This document shows, piece by piece, positions 27,001 to 36,380 of a stretch of DNA of 64,000 nt (position 1 is the first letter of the stretch; every line of letters starts with the position of its first letter). Source of the stretch: UBA4732 sp002404095 (GTDB lineage: Bacteria; Planctomycetota; Planctomycetia; Gemmatales; Gemmataceae); the NCBI GenBank assembly GCA_036783645.1, contig DAIPWT010000011.1:18542-82541 (forward strand), read 5' to 3'. A program made the translations under genes and the position numbers. The notes beneath the pieces are model-generated. The model was not told the DNA's origin, did not search any database, and was given only the letters and a program-made list of their open reading frames with translations.

Positions 27001-30000
27001 ATGGGCAACCGCTGCCTTCGGGTCTTCCTGATAATTGTCGGGCGGCAGCCAGTTGTCTTCCTCGGTGACGAACGTCTCAAAAAAGCCCCAGGTCTTGCGG
27101 GCCAGGCGCCGTAGCAAACGCCGCTCCGGATCGGTCAGTTCTCGCTCTTCGACCGGCGGCGGCTTGCTTACCCAGAATGCGACGAACGGCGAGACGAGCC
27201 AGGCGATAAGAAGCGGCGCGGCCGCCGTCAACGCATTAAGCCGGAAGGTGAACAGAATCAGGGCCAACGCCAGCCCCAGGACAGGTGACAACCAGAGAAC
27301 GCGCAGGAAGGTCCGAAAATCGCCGCCCAACCGGCGCTCAGCGGCCGCGGCCGTTTCCCACTCCAACATACGCCGTTTTCCCACGAATACTCGATAGAGA
27401 GTGCGCGAGATCGCGTCGAGGAGCAGGCCCGCTTGCTCCGGCAGGAAAGCGGCGGCGAGCAACACTTGGGCGGCGGTGTTCCCTACGCCCGCCGGAACGA
27501 AACTCTCGCGCACGCCGCCCAGCGCAAAGCGCACAATTCGGGAAGGTATACTCGTCAACTGGAGCAGCAGCGGCCAGGCGACGACCGCCAAGGCCGCCGC
27601 GGTCCATAACCAGGGCGAACCGGGCAGCACCGTCCAGCCGAGAATCAGGAACACAAGTAGCGCGGGCGGCGCCAGGCCGCGGCGTAAGTTATCGAAGATC
27701 TTCCAGCGTTCCACCGCCGGCAACGGATTGGTTTGCGTCGTCCCACCGGGGGCCGGCACGCGCGGGAAGAGCCACGGCAAGATCTGCCAGTCGCCGCGCG
27801 CCCAACGGTGTTCGCGTCGAGCGAAGACAAGATACGAGGCGGGAAAATCGTCGAGCAAGTCGATGTCCGTGACGAGGCCGCAGCGGGCGTAGGCGCCCTC
27901 AATCAGATCATGGCTCAGGATGTGGTTTTCGGGGAGCGTATTTCCCACGGCCTGCTCAAAGGCGTCTACGTCGTAAATGCCCTTGCCCGTGAACGTGCCG
28001 ACGCCGAAAAGGTCTTGGTAAACATTGGAGACGGCCGTCGTATAGGGATCGAGGCCGGCGGAGCCGCCGAAGATGCGCGCGAACCGCGACTTGCGAACTC
28101 CTGTCATCGTCAAGCTGACGCGCGGCTGCAAGACCCCGTAACCGGAGACGACGCGCCGCCTTTCCGGGTCAAAGACCGGCCGATTCAGCGGATGGGCCAG
28201 GGTCGCAATTAGGCGCCGGGCCGCGTCGTGAGGCAGTTGGGTATCCGCGTCTAGCGTGATGACGTAGCGTATCGGCGGCGCAGCGTCGGCTTCCCACGCC
28301 GTCAGATAACTCGTGTCGCGGGCGCCGCGAAGGAGACGGTTGAATTCCACGAGCTTGCCGCGCTTCCGCTCCCAACCCATCCAGCAACCCTGAGTGGGGT
28401 TCCAGAGACGGCGCCGGTGGAAAACGAAGAAGCGATCCGGCCCGTCTGCACAATAGCGGTCGTTCAGGGCGCGCACGCCGTCCAGGGCGGCCTGCAGAAA
28501 AGCCTCGTCTTCCGGCATGTGTTCGGCAGGCGCGTCGGCGAAGTCGGTCAGCAATGCGAACCGCAAATGCGGGTCGGGGTTGGCAAGAGAATGCACTTCG
28601 AGCCGCTCCAACAGGGCGGCGGCGCTTCGCGGCCGGATCAGCAGCGCCGGCATGACCACGATGGTCGCGCAGTCTTCCGGAATGCCGTCCTTGAACTGTA
28701 GCTTGGGCAAAACGCGCGGTGGGATCAGCCGGCTGACCCAAAAATTAACGAGCGAAACCGCCACGTCGCTCGCCGGGAGTAGCGCGGCCAATACGGCCAA
28801 CACGACCAGGGTTGGATGAAAAGACTGGGCGCTTCTCCCCATGCTTTCGAGTACGAAAGCATGGCACCCCATGAGGGCGACCAAAAGGAAGAGGATGACG
28901 GAGGCGACGCCGCCGAAGTAGACCAATTGGGGGTGGTCAAGGAGGAAATCCAAGAAGCGATTTTTCAATTTAGGACGATAATCGAGTAGGCTTTCCAGCT
29001 CACCCCTACCCTTGCCCATCAAGTAGTAGCCGACGTGATTTCGTGGAACTGCGGCGCCAGGGGCCAAAACCAAGGTGGCCGACTCGCTCCGCGAGTCGGT
29101 TTGAACACCGACTCGCGGAGCGAGTCGGCCACCATCAACCGGTCGGGCGGCGAGTCCGATAGCTTTGTCCGCGACCTCGTTTTCGTCGTCCTGGGAGCCG
29201 CGCGACAGCTTCTCCACTATTTGGCGGTAACGGTCGCGCGTGGAAAAGTCCTGATGGGAGTAGACGCCGGCGGGGTCGTCGCGCAGCCGGGCCTCGACCA
29301 AACTGGTGCGCTCAAAGAAGGCGGGCCAATCCAAGGCCGACAGCAGCCGCAGGCTGGTCACGCAGTTGCCGATGGAAATCTGGTTGGCCGCCTGGCGCTG
29401 GCGCTCACGGCGCAAAACCTCGTCGGTCGTGAGATTCCACCTTTTCAGATAGGTTTCTAACCATTCCAGCCCGCGCGTGACGGCGGCCCCTTGCTCGTGC
29501 ATCCATTCCAGCAGTTGTACGACGAACGAGTCCGGCAAGACGCCCTGCGCCGACCCGGCGGTTGTGGCACGGTCTCCAGACCGTGCCACAACGGGAGACG
29601 GCAGGGCAAGAGGCGCCGGCCTGCCGGGGGCGACCGCGAGGAAGCGCCCGGCCCACTCGGCTGCGTTTTGGCGATGGTCGCGGGCGCGGAGGATCTGCTC
29701 CGCGAGTCGCCGCAGGTTGTCCACCAGGACCAGGCGGAGCATGATCGGGATGGCCCACAGTTCGCCAATCGTCAAAGGCGCGACCGTCTGAAAGGCGTTG
29801 ACGAAATGGGCGAGGTGGTTCTCGTCCATGCTGCTATCACTATGGGCCACGAATTCCACGGCGACCGCGTAGACGCGCGGCAAGCCGCGCAGAGGGCCGC
29901 CGGCGATCTTGGGGAGGAGCCGATAATAGCCGCGAGGCAAATCGGTGTGGACCTCGAACAGGGCTTCGGAAACGATGTGAAAGTTGTCGAGCAGCCATTC

Positions 30001-30288
30001 GGCGTCGGAACCAAAGTGTTCCTTCCGGCGGTAAGCCTCGCTAATCTGGCGATAGGCGCGGAGCAGGCTGCGGCGGTTGCGAACGAATTGTTGAAGCAGC
30101 GGCCGGCCGGGCACGACGAGCGACGACCGAGTGTGGGCGGCCAGATGGCGGGCGTGGATTTCAAGGCGATCAAGTCCGAATATCTCCGCGCGAACCGGCT
30201 CAGTCCCGTGAGCGTCGGCGAAAAAACCGCTTGGCCCAACCCCGACGGCGACGTTCGCGGCCGTTTTCTCGGTCTCTAGGGTACTCAT
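21024..30288 (-). CDS. ndvB: Cyclic beta-1,2-glucan synthase (NdvB/ChvB-like), with assembly gap
   Basis: A giant inner-membrane enzyme that makes beta-1,2-glucan from UDP-glucose and cyclises it. About 3054 residues without the 100 N; known homologues have about 2800-2900. Order: N-terminal domain (1-430), membrane segments near 465-500, GT84 glycosyltransferase with L-D-A-D-T-Q-L-P near 680, more membrane segments near 880-1060, a glucoamylase-like region (about 1065-1560) where cyclisation is thought to occur, then GH94-type modules with G-D-W-N-D-G near 2676. The frame appears to shift at the gap, but removing the N keeps it in phase, so a true gap length divisible by 3 would restore one gene. 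Three palindromic insertions lie inside. ATG 30288 chosen; 30315 is an alternative. Confidence 0.85.
21675..21795. repeat. 66-bp tandem array derived from a palindromic element
   Basis: Copy 1 spans 21675-21740. Copy 2 starts at 21741 and runs identically for 55 bases into the N-run. The 11 bases after the gap (21896-21906) complete a unit, and a diverged palindromic copy follows at about 21929-21954. The 66-bp unit equals 22 codons, so each added copy keeps the glucan synthase frame. Confidence 0.9.
21796..21895. other. Assembly gap (100 N)
   Basis: Exactly 100 N, a conventional placeholder for a gap of unknown size. It falls within the 66-bp tandem array, and both edges fit a missing whole number of units. 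Confidence 0.95.
29074..29133. repeat. 60-bp palindromic element inside the glucan synthase gene (GACTCGC family)
   Basis: Perfect 27-bp arms (29074-29100 and 29107-29133) around a 6-base loop. The length of 20 codons is translated as G-R-L-A-P-R-V-G-V-Q-T-D-S-R-S-E-S-A-T in the host frame. The same peptide, with one change, occurs in BatD (37251-37308). Confidence 0.92.
29561..29592. repeat. Palindromic element inside the glucan synthase gene (GGCACGGTC family)
   Basis: Perfect 15-bp arms (29561-29575 and 29578-29592), translated as V-V-A-R-S-G-D-R-A-T-T. An intergenic relative lies at 51271-51302. Confidence 0.85.
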
Positions 30289-30625
30289 TTTGCATTGACT
30301 CTCTGCGATGGGCATCGCTGGCGCGGCGCTGCCGCTCGTACATCCTTGATCGCGCACTACGCCGTATAGGGCTTAGTTTGCAAATGAAATGCCAGGATCG
30401 CCCGTTTGATGGGACCATCCTGGCAAGCCTTCTTTCCGAGCCGGAAGCGTAAGCGACGGATTGCTCGTCGCTTACACTTCCGGCTCGGAAAGAAACGGCA
30501 CGATCCCGCGCTAGGCAAATCATCGCCTGTCGTGCGCATGGAACCGCGCAAACTCCCGGAGTTTCCTTGCGACCAAGGCGAAAACCGGCTCTCCTTGAGA
30601 GCCGGGGATGGTAGGGAGAAGCGGA
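30289..30625. other. Intergenic region between divergent glucan synthase and kinase-like genes
   Basis: No gene seen. It must hold two divergent promoters, which I could not place. It contains a long palindrome (30431-30493) and a smaller hairpin at 30584-30604 (CCGGCTCTC arms), about 10 bases before the ribosome-binding site of the + strand gene. Confidence 0.5.
30431..30493. repeat. Palindromic element, 27-bp arms
   Basis: Arms 30431-30457 and 30467-30493 with one mismatch, rich in CCGAGCCGGAAGCGTAAGCG. It stands in the divergent intergenic region. No T-run follows. Confidence 0.88.
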
Positions 30626-31822
30626 ATGACATTGTCATATACTGAAATGTTAGTGAAAGTCCGCCGCGCGCGTGAGGCGATCGAGGCTTGGCCCATCGAC
30701 GGCCGTCGTTCCACGTTGACTGTGGAAATGGTGCGCTCACTCTGGCCGGGCGCCTCACTTTACGCCTGTCTGTTAGGAGGAGAGGGCGACGCGCTGGACG
30801 CGGCGGGGCAATCGCGTCCGGATTGGGTGAGGTTGCTTCGGCAAAGTTCAAAGGGCGAGCCGGCGGAGTTTGCCTCGGCGTCCGTTGCATTGAACCTGGG
30901 GGTCCATGCGCTTGCGCCGGGAAAAATTCGATTTAGCGACGCACGGTACGGCCGGCTGTTGCTGGCGATTGCGGAGGACGCACTCCCTGCCGCCCAGATG
31001 TTCCTGGATTGCTGCGGGCAATCGATCGCCGTTCGCCTGAAAATCGAAACGTTGGCCGAGGAGGCGGCGGGCGAGGACCGATTGGCTGACATGGCGGAGG
31101 CGTCCATCCCCATCGCGCACGAGTTCAACAACTTCCTCAACGGCCTGCTCTTACACACGGCGGTCCTTAAAATCCAGCTTCCCGAGGAGGCGCAGGATGG
31201 GCTAGTCGAGATCCGCCGTCAGGCGCTGGCGGCCGCCGCGTTGATCCAACAATTCCAGCACTACCGCCGGCGTCACGAGTCGCCGCACCTGTCCGTCGAT
31301 CTCAATCGGGCCGTCCGGGGCGCCTTGGCGGCGTTGGGCGCCGAAATCCCTGACAACTCTCCGTCAACACCGGCAAACGGCGAAACCCCGTCCCCCCGCC
31401 GCTTGACTTTACCCTACGGAAAGGCCAACGGTTCGGCACCCGCCCCGGTTCACGTCCGCCTGGATATGACGACAGAGGCTCCGCGGTTAATGGGTGTCTT
31501 TAACGACCTGAAACGCCTATGTATTTTCCTGCTAAGAAGCGCGGCAGGGGCCGCGGCGGGGCAAGGCGGCCAAATCGCCGTACAAACTACTTGTGCGGCA
31601 GGCAAAGTCGTTCTAAAAGTGGAAGACGCCGGGCCGCCGGTGTCGCAAGAACAACTGGCGCACTTATTCGAGCCGTCCGCCGCGGGGCGCGACGGGACAA
31701 GCTCGCTTGAACTGGCGGCGTGTAAAACGATTACGCGCCGCTTCGCTGGCACGATTCGCGCCGAAGCCTCCCGCGAAGGCGGCGTCACATTCGTCGTGGA
31801 GTGGGACGCGGCGGAGCTATGA
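30626..31822 (+). CDS. Degenerate sensor-histidine-kinase-like protein
   Basis: A 398-residue soluble protein. Residues about 160-215 match a dimerisation/phosphoacceptor helix pair with an intact H-box, A-H-E-F-N-N-F-L-N (His near 164). The C-terminal 130 residues follow the HATPase fold, but the nucleotide motifs are poor: the N-box lacks the expected Asn, G1 reads D-A-G-P-P-V, and G2 reads G-T-S-S-L-E-L-A instead of GxGLGL. The first 150 residues form an unknown sensor-like region. It may be an inactive or purely regulatory kinase homologue. ATG 30626 follows GGGAGAAG by four bases. No response regulator is adjacent. Confidence 0.65.
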   Translation: MTLSYTEMLVKVRRAREAIEAWPIDGRRSTLTVEMVRSLWPGASLYACLLGGEGDALDAAGQSRPDWVRLLRQSSKGEPAEFASASVALNLGVHALAPGKIRFSDARYGRLLLAIAEDALPAAQMFLDCCGQSIAVRLKIETLAEEAAGEDRLADMAEASIPIAHEFNNFLNGLLLHTAVLKIQLPEEAQDGLVEIRRQALAAAALIQQFQHYRRRHESPHLSVDLNRAVRGALAALGAEIPDNSPSTPANGETPSPRRLTLPYGKANGSAPAPVHVRLDMTTEAPRLMGVFNDLKRLCIFLLRSAAGAAAGQGGQIAVQTTCAAGKVVLKVEDAGPPVSQEQLAHLFEPSAAGRDGTSSLELAACKTITRRFAGTIRAEASREGGVTFVVEWDAAEL

Positions 31823-31980
31823 TTTCCGGTCACTGAACATATAAAGTTCCGACCTCATTCGACCCGGCCGGCGCCGCGTTTGCAGGAACGATGCGATAGC
31901 CGCGTTACCTTTCTCTCCCGGACCTTCGCTTGGGGGCGGAGAACCGCCTCTGCATTTACCGGCCCCGGAGATTCATCGCG

Positions 31981-32022
31981 ATGAAATCCCATAACGGCAC
32001 TCGTAGCATTTTAGCGAATTGA
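31981..32022 (+). CDS. Possible 13-residue leader ORF overlapping the ABC transporter start
   Basis: ATG 31981 opens a frame M-K-S-H-N-G-T-R-S-I-L-A-N ending at TGA 32020-32022. That stop overlaps the TTG start (32019) of the ABC transporter. A GGAG stands about 10 bases upstream. It could couple translation to a gene with no ribosome-binding site of its own. Evidence is limited to this geometry. Confidence 0.35.
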   Translation: MKSHNGTRSILAN

Positions 32023-33854
32023 GGCTCATCCTGCGCCGAGGCCGGCAGGTGTGGGGATTAGTCCCCGCGGGCCAAAAATTTTCGCTCATCACGGCGGCGC
32101 TGGTGATGGCCTGCACGAGCGCTTGTAATACAATAATGCCCCTTTTGCTGGGTTATTTGGTGGACGGCGCCACAGCCGGCCTCGCCCGCAACCTCGGCGC
32201 CGATGCGCTGTATCGTTTCGCCGCCTGGGTTCTGCTCATCCTCGCCAGCGTTTATGTGGCGCGCGAGGCGCTCAACGTCCTACGCCGCTATCTTGTGGAG
32301 AACAGTTGTACGCGCATTAACCGTGACGTGAGCGTCCGCCTCGTCTCTCACATGATGAAAGGCGATCTGGAAACTCTCCATCAAGACCGCGTCGGCGCCC
32401 TCCACGGTCGAATGCTCCGCAGCGTGGACGGCTACGTCCGCTTCCTGCGCGTGGGCTTTCTCGACCTCGTTCCCGCTTTTCTGACGGGGATATTCGCCCT
32501 GGCCGCCGCGGTCTTCAAACAGCCGTTGCTTGGGCTAATCATGATCGGCGTCGTGCCGACGACCGTATTTCTCACGATACGACAGCTCATGTCTCAAAAG
32601 GGCGTTCGTCTGCAACTGATGCGCACCTGCGAGGACATCGACGGCGCCGTTGTGGAGCACATGAGCGTTCTGGAATACGTCCGTGCCGCTAATACTCACG
32701 CGCAGGAAGTGCGCCGCCTGGCCCGGACGTGTGAACGGCGCCGCGCCAAGGAGATCCGTCATCACTTTCAAATGGCCCTTTACGGAGCGGCCAAGGCGTT
32801 GAACGAAGGTTTCTTTCACATCATCGTCTTGGGTTTGGCGATTTACCTCGCCGTCAACGGAAGGGTCAGTATCGGCGACGTGGTGATCTTCTCGATGTTG
32901 TTCCTGAACGTGATGGCGCCGTTGAGCGAGATTCACCGTATTCTGGACGAAGGACACGAAGCAAGCCTTCGCGTCGGCGATCTGCTGGAAATGTTGCATC
33001 AACCGGTGGACCGTTCCTTCAAGGTGCCGGAACGCCGCGAACCACGGCTCATCGCCGGAGCGCCGGTCATCGTCGCCGAGAATCTGATGGCGCGGTACCG
33101 CACACCCGACGGTAAACTCCAACGCGGCTTGGAAGGGCTGAATTTGTCGATCCGCCACGGCGAAACGATTGGCGTGGCCGGCCGTTCGGGTTCGGGCAAA
33201 TCCACCTGGATCAAGGTGCTGCTGCGGCTAACCCACCCGTGCGGGGGTTCGGCCTATCTCGGCGGATCACCGTTGGAGGGCTGCACGCGCGACGACGTTA
33301 GCCGGATCATCGGCTACGTCGGCCAGCAGCCGTTCGTTTTCTCCGGGTCAATCGCCGAAAATATCGCCTACGGCAATGACAAGGCGTCGCGGGACGATAT
33401 CCGCCGCGCGGCGGAGCTGGCCTATATCCATGACGAAATCATGATGATGCCGGAAGGCTACGACGCGATGGTGACGGAGCGTGGGCAGAACCTTTCCGGC
33501 GGCCAACGCCAACGCCTGGCCATCGCGCGTATCCTTCTCAGGCAGCCGCCCACCCTCATCCTCGATGAAGCGACTTCAGCACTCGACAATATCAGCGAAC
33601 GAGCCGTCCAGCGCGCGCTGGGGCTGACGAGCGCCGACCGCACTACGATTCTGGTCGCCCATCGCTTGTCCACTCTTAAGGACGCGGATCGCATCGTGGT
33701 CTTCGACGAGGGCCGCATCGTCGAAGTGGGGACATACGACGGATTGGTCCAACAGGGCGGCGTGTTCACCGAGTTGGTGATGTCGGCGGAGCAAGGCTTC
33801 GCGGCGGACGGGGCCGCGCCGTCGTCCACGGAAGTCGCAGTCGGCGCCGCCTGA
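32019..33854 (+). CDS. ABC transporter, fused permease and ATPase (exporter type)
   Basis: A 611-residue half-transporter, expected to work as a dimer in the inner membrane. The N-terminal 330 residues hold about six membrane segments. The ATPase has Walker A G-R-S-G-S-G-K-S-T near residue 389, Q-loop V-G-Q-Q-P, signature L-S-G-G-Q-R-Q-R, Walker B L-I-L-D-E-A-T and H-loop V-A-H-R-L. It resembles lipid or drug exporters; the substrate is unknown. The only start giving the full membrane domain is TTG 32019, with no clear ribosome-binding site; a short ORF ends over it and may provide coupling. It ends just before a half-length GTTTAGCCGCG element. Confidence 0.88.
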   Translation: MRLILRRGRQVWGLVPAGQKFSLITAALVMACTSACNTIMPLLLGYLVDGATAGLARNLGADALYRFAAWVLLILASVYVAREALNVLRRYLVENSCTRINRDVSVRLVSHMMKGDLETLHQDRVGALHGRMLRSVDGYVRFLRVGFLDLVPAFLTGIFALAAAVFKQPLLGLIMIGVVPTTVFLTIRQLMSQKGVRLQLMRTCEDIDGAVVEHMSVLEYVRAANTHAQEVRRLARTCERRRAKEIRHHFQMALYGAAKALNEGFFHIIVLGLAIYLAVNGRVSIGDVVIFSMLFLNVMAPLSEIHRILDEGHEASLRVGDLLEMLHQPVDRSFKVPERREPRLIAGAPVIVAENLMARYRTPDGKLQRGLEGLNLSIRHGETIGVAGRSGSGKSTWIKVLLRLTHPCGGSAYLGGSPLEGCTRDDVSRIIGYVGQQPFVFSGSIAENIAYGNDKASRDDIRRAAELAYIHDEIMMMPEGYDAMVTERGQNLSGGQRQRLAIARILLRQPPTLILDEATSALDNISERAVQRALGLTSADRTTILVAHRLSTLKDADRIVVFDEGRIVEVGTYDGLVQQGGVFTELVMSAEQGFAADGAAPSSTEVAVGAA

Positions 33855-33866
33855 GTCTGCCGCAAA

Positions 33867-33895
33867 GTTTAGCCGCGACCCGACAGGGGAGCGCG
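33867..33895. repeat. GTTTAGCCGCG-family element, half copy
   Basis: A single arm of the family seen complete at 8806-8876. It lies between the convergent ends of the ABC transporter and the cupin-like gene, which stops at 33901. Confidence 0.7.
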
Positions 33896-33900
33896 AAACG

Positions 33901-34656
33901 TCAACCGTATTTCTTATGGCACTCGTGGCTCGAAATCTTTTTCGCCACGATCAGGCCGTCCTTCGTCTTCTCGCCCTCGGGGTCCACATACACCCGGTTG
34001 GGCGCGTTGGTGTTGTCCAGGTTGTAGCCCATAATGTGGACATTGAAGATGAAGGCCGTATCCGACTCTGCTTTGAACCAATGAACATTGTCCTTGTGGT
34101 CCGAGACGGTCGAGCATTCGCCTGGCTTGAACGCCCGGTCGATAGTCGGCTTGATGAGGTAGTGGTCCTTCTCGTCGGCGACGCGCTCGTAGTGTTTACC
34201 GTTGAAGTCGCCGCGCAGGACGATGAAGCCGGTACACATGTTGTCGTGGCCGTGCGGTACGATCGACCGGCCCTTTCGCAAAGCGAAGATTTGCTTGCCG
34301 AACACCAAGTGTTCCGGCAGCCCCTCCACCTTGCTCAAATCGACGCCCAGGCTGGCGGCGCCCTTGTCGGGCAGCTTCACGTCCTTCGTCGCCCGGTCCA
34401 GGTCGATGAAGGTAATCAATTCCGCCAAATCCACGCGCTTATAGAGGTTTTCCAGCTGTGTTTGGAAATCGAGATCCTTGATCTTCTGGTCTTTAAGATC
34501 CTGGCTCAGAGCGTTCAACTCGACGAGCCATTTCTTGACCACCGGCTTGACGGCGTCGGCCAGCAGATCGCGGCGGAACACGGTTTCGATCAACCCGTAG
34601 GTCATCAGCGAGCCGAGCATTTTGCGGTTAAACGAGCGGCGGGTTTCCAGGGCCAT
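33901..34656 (-). CDS. Cupin-like protein with Tat-like N-terminus
   Basis: A 251-residue protein. The N-terminus has T-R-R-S-F-N-R-K followed by a weakly hydrophobic stretch, similar to a twin-arginine signal, but no clear cleavage site. Residues about 125-215 look like a cupin barrel: I-V-P-H-G-H-D-N-M-C-T-G-F-I-V-L-R-G-D-F near 134-153 gives an H-x-H pair, and a second motif H-K-D-N-V-H-W-F follows near 190. This suggests a metal-binding oxygenase or sensor fold, with no certain reaction. AGGAGAC precedes ATG 34656. The DUF4112 gene lies about 100 bases upstream on the same strand. Confidence 0.65.
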   Translation of the reverse strand: MALETRRSFNRKMLGSLMTYGLIETVFRRDLLADAVKPVVKKWLVELNALSQDLKDQKIKDLDFQTQLENLYKRVDLAELITFIDLDRATKDVKLPDKGAASLGVDLSKVEGLPEHLVFGKQIFALRKGRSIVPHGHDNMCTGFIVLRGDFNGKHYERVADEKDHYLIKPTIDRAFKPGECSTVSDHKDNVHWFKAESDTAFIFNVHIMGYNLDNTNAPNRVYVDPEGEKTKDGLIVAKKISSHECHKKYG

Positions 34657-34756
34657 GCGAAGTCTCCTGTCGTTAGGTGGGTGCGAGGCATGAGATATAG
34701 ATTACCCGGTTGACGACGGAAAGTGTACCAGAATCCGTGGGTGTGATGCGAAAGCG

Positions 34757-35341
34757 TCACCCGGCCGCGGAAGGGCGCACCTGGAGCGCCCGAACGGCGA
34801 GGGCGATCAGCGACCAGACGCCCACGCCGATGAGCGTCAAAACCAGGAGGAAAAGGAGGGCCGCGCCGACGACAAACAGCCAATGCTTCCAGGTGGACGG
34901 CGGCCCTTGGTCGGTTTGGCCGGCGTACTCCATCAGCAGACGGACGTTGCGTGTATCGGCTTTGAACCAGAGATTAAAAACATCTCCCAGGACCGGAATC
35001 CAGCCGATGGAGGCGTCGATTAGCGCGTTCGTCATCATGCGGACGGCGATGATTTTTGGTACGCGAAAGACGCTAAGGCCGATGGTGAGGATGGCGGCGC
35101 TGACTGCGCTAGAGAAAGCATCGCCGACGATTGGCAGCAGAAGCAGCAGCGTATTCAAGCCGACGCGGACCTTCGTTCCCGGCACTTCGATCAAACGGTC
35201 CATGACGAAACTGACCAGATCGAGCAGGGCCAGCATCGGCTCCGGCGACGGCGAGGCCGGCGACGGGCCGAACAGAACTTCGCCTTGGAGCGGTTCGCCC
35301 TTTTTCGGCTCCGGAATGGGGACAATCGGATAGTCAGACAT
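34757..35341 (-). CDS. DUF4112 membrane protein
   Basis: A 194-residue inner-membrane protein. Residues about 40-130 carry the DUF4112 pattern: D-R-L-I-E-V-P-G-T-K-V-R-V-G, then L-L-P-I-V-G-D-A, two hydrophobic helices and D-V-F-N-L-W-F-K-A-D-T-R-N. A further hydrophobic helix (about 152-178) lies near the C-terminus, after a proline-rich cytoplasmic start. The function of the family is unknown. It is divergent from the Uma2-type gene and precedes the cupin-like gene on the same strand. Confidence 0.85.
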   Translation of the reverse strand: MSDYPIVPIPEPKKGEPLQGEVLFGPSPASPSPEPMLALLDLVSFVMDRLIEVPGTKVRVGLNTLLLLLPIVGDAFSSAVSAAILTIGLSVFRVPKIIAVRMMTNALIDASIGWIPVLGDVFNLWFKADTRNVRLLMEYAGQTDQGPPSTWKHWLFVVGAALLFLLVLTLIGVGVWSLIALAVRALQVRPSAAG

Positions 35342-35509
35342 GGTTTCTCATTTAGGCCGGGAAAATCCCTCTTTCAGATGTATCACGTCGGGAAAGGCGA
35401 AGCAACGGACGTGCCAAATCGCGCCGGATGAACTTGACCGCGAAGGCAAAATGTGGAACCCTAAAAGCGGTGACGTGCGACGCCAAGAGCTTCTTAACGG
35501 ATCAAGACC

Positions 35510-36367
35510 ATGTCCGAAACCGCCGCCGAATCTGTCGTGCCATTTCCCCCTTACGTGGAAAATTGGGAAATGCCGGAGATGCCGCGCGAAGGAGACCTTC
35601 CCGAAGACGATAATGTACCTATGGAATCAAGCTGGCACCGCGACGCCATGAACTTCCTGATCGAACTGATCCGGTCCCACATGGAGGGACGCACCGACTT
35701 CTACACCGGCGGAAACATGTTCATCCATTTCAGCGCCACCCAGGTGCGCAACAACGATTTTCGCGGCCCCGACGTGTTCTTCGTCGGGGGCGTCGATGGG
35801 TCTAAGGAGCGGAAATTCTGGGCCGTCTGGCTCGAAGAGAACCGCTACCCGGACGTAATCATCGAACTGCTCTCCCCCTGCACCGCGAGGCAGGACCGGA
35901 CGACGAAAAAGGCGATCTACGAGAAGACCTTCCAGACGCCGAACTACTTCATCTACGACCCCAACGAACGGCGGCTGGAAGGCTGGCAGCTGATCAATGG
36001 CCAATACGAACCCCTCGTTGCAAACAAGCGAGGCTGGCTGTGGAGCGATAAATTGGAGGCTTGGCTAGGAATTTGGGCAGGGCTTTTCCATCGAACCATC
36101 CCCGACGTCTGGCTGCGCTTGTTTGACGCGGAAGGGCGGATTGTTCCGTCCTTTGATGAGAAGGCGCAACAACAGGCACGAAGGGCACGGCGCCAAGCCA
36201 AAGCGGCTCTTCAGCGGGAACGGCGGCGAACCGACGAAGCCCTTCAACTCGCCAGCGCAGCCGCCGAACGCATGGTAGCCGAACGGCAGCGCGCCGAATC
36301 GGCCGAAAAGGAGCTTACTCAGTTGCGCGCCTTGCTCGCGGCCAAAGGGAACCCGCCTACAGCCTGA
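35510..36367 (+). CDS. Uma2 family protein (DUF820, PD-(D/E)XK nuclease fold)
   Basis: A 285-residue protein of the Uma2 family, which is strongly expanded in cyanobacteria and planctomycetes and has a restriction-endonuclease-like fold. The expected catalytic residues are present in order: an acidic start region, F-R-G-P-D-V-F-F-V near residue 88, V-I-I-E-L-L-S-P near 118, then K-K-A-I-Y-E. The C-terminal 70 residues are a charged helix (Q-A-R-R-A-R-R-Q-A-K-A), likely coiled coil. Biological role and target are unknown. ATG 35510 has only a weak ribosome-binding site. No partner gene is near. Confidence 0.85.
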   Translation: MSETAAESVVPFPPYVENWEMPEMPREGDLPEDDNVPMESSWHRDAMNFLIELIRSHMEGRTDFYTGGNMFIHFSATQVRNNDFRGPDVFFVGGVDGSKERKFWAVWLEENRYPDVIIELLSPCTARQDRTTKKAIYEKTFQTPNYFIYDPNERRLEGWQLINGQYEPLVANKRGWLWSDKLEAWLGIWAGLFHRTIPDVWLRLFDAEGRIVPSFDEKAQQQARRARRQAKAALQRERRRTDEALQLASAAAERMVAERQRAESAEKELTQLRALLAAKGNPPTA

Positions 36368-36380
36368 GCGTGGGCTAGCC

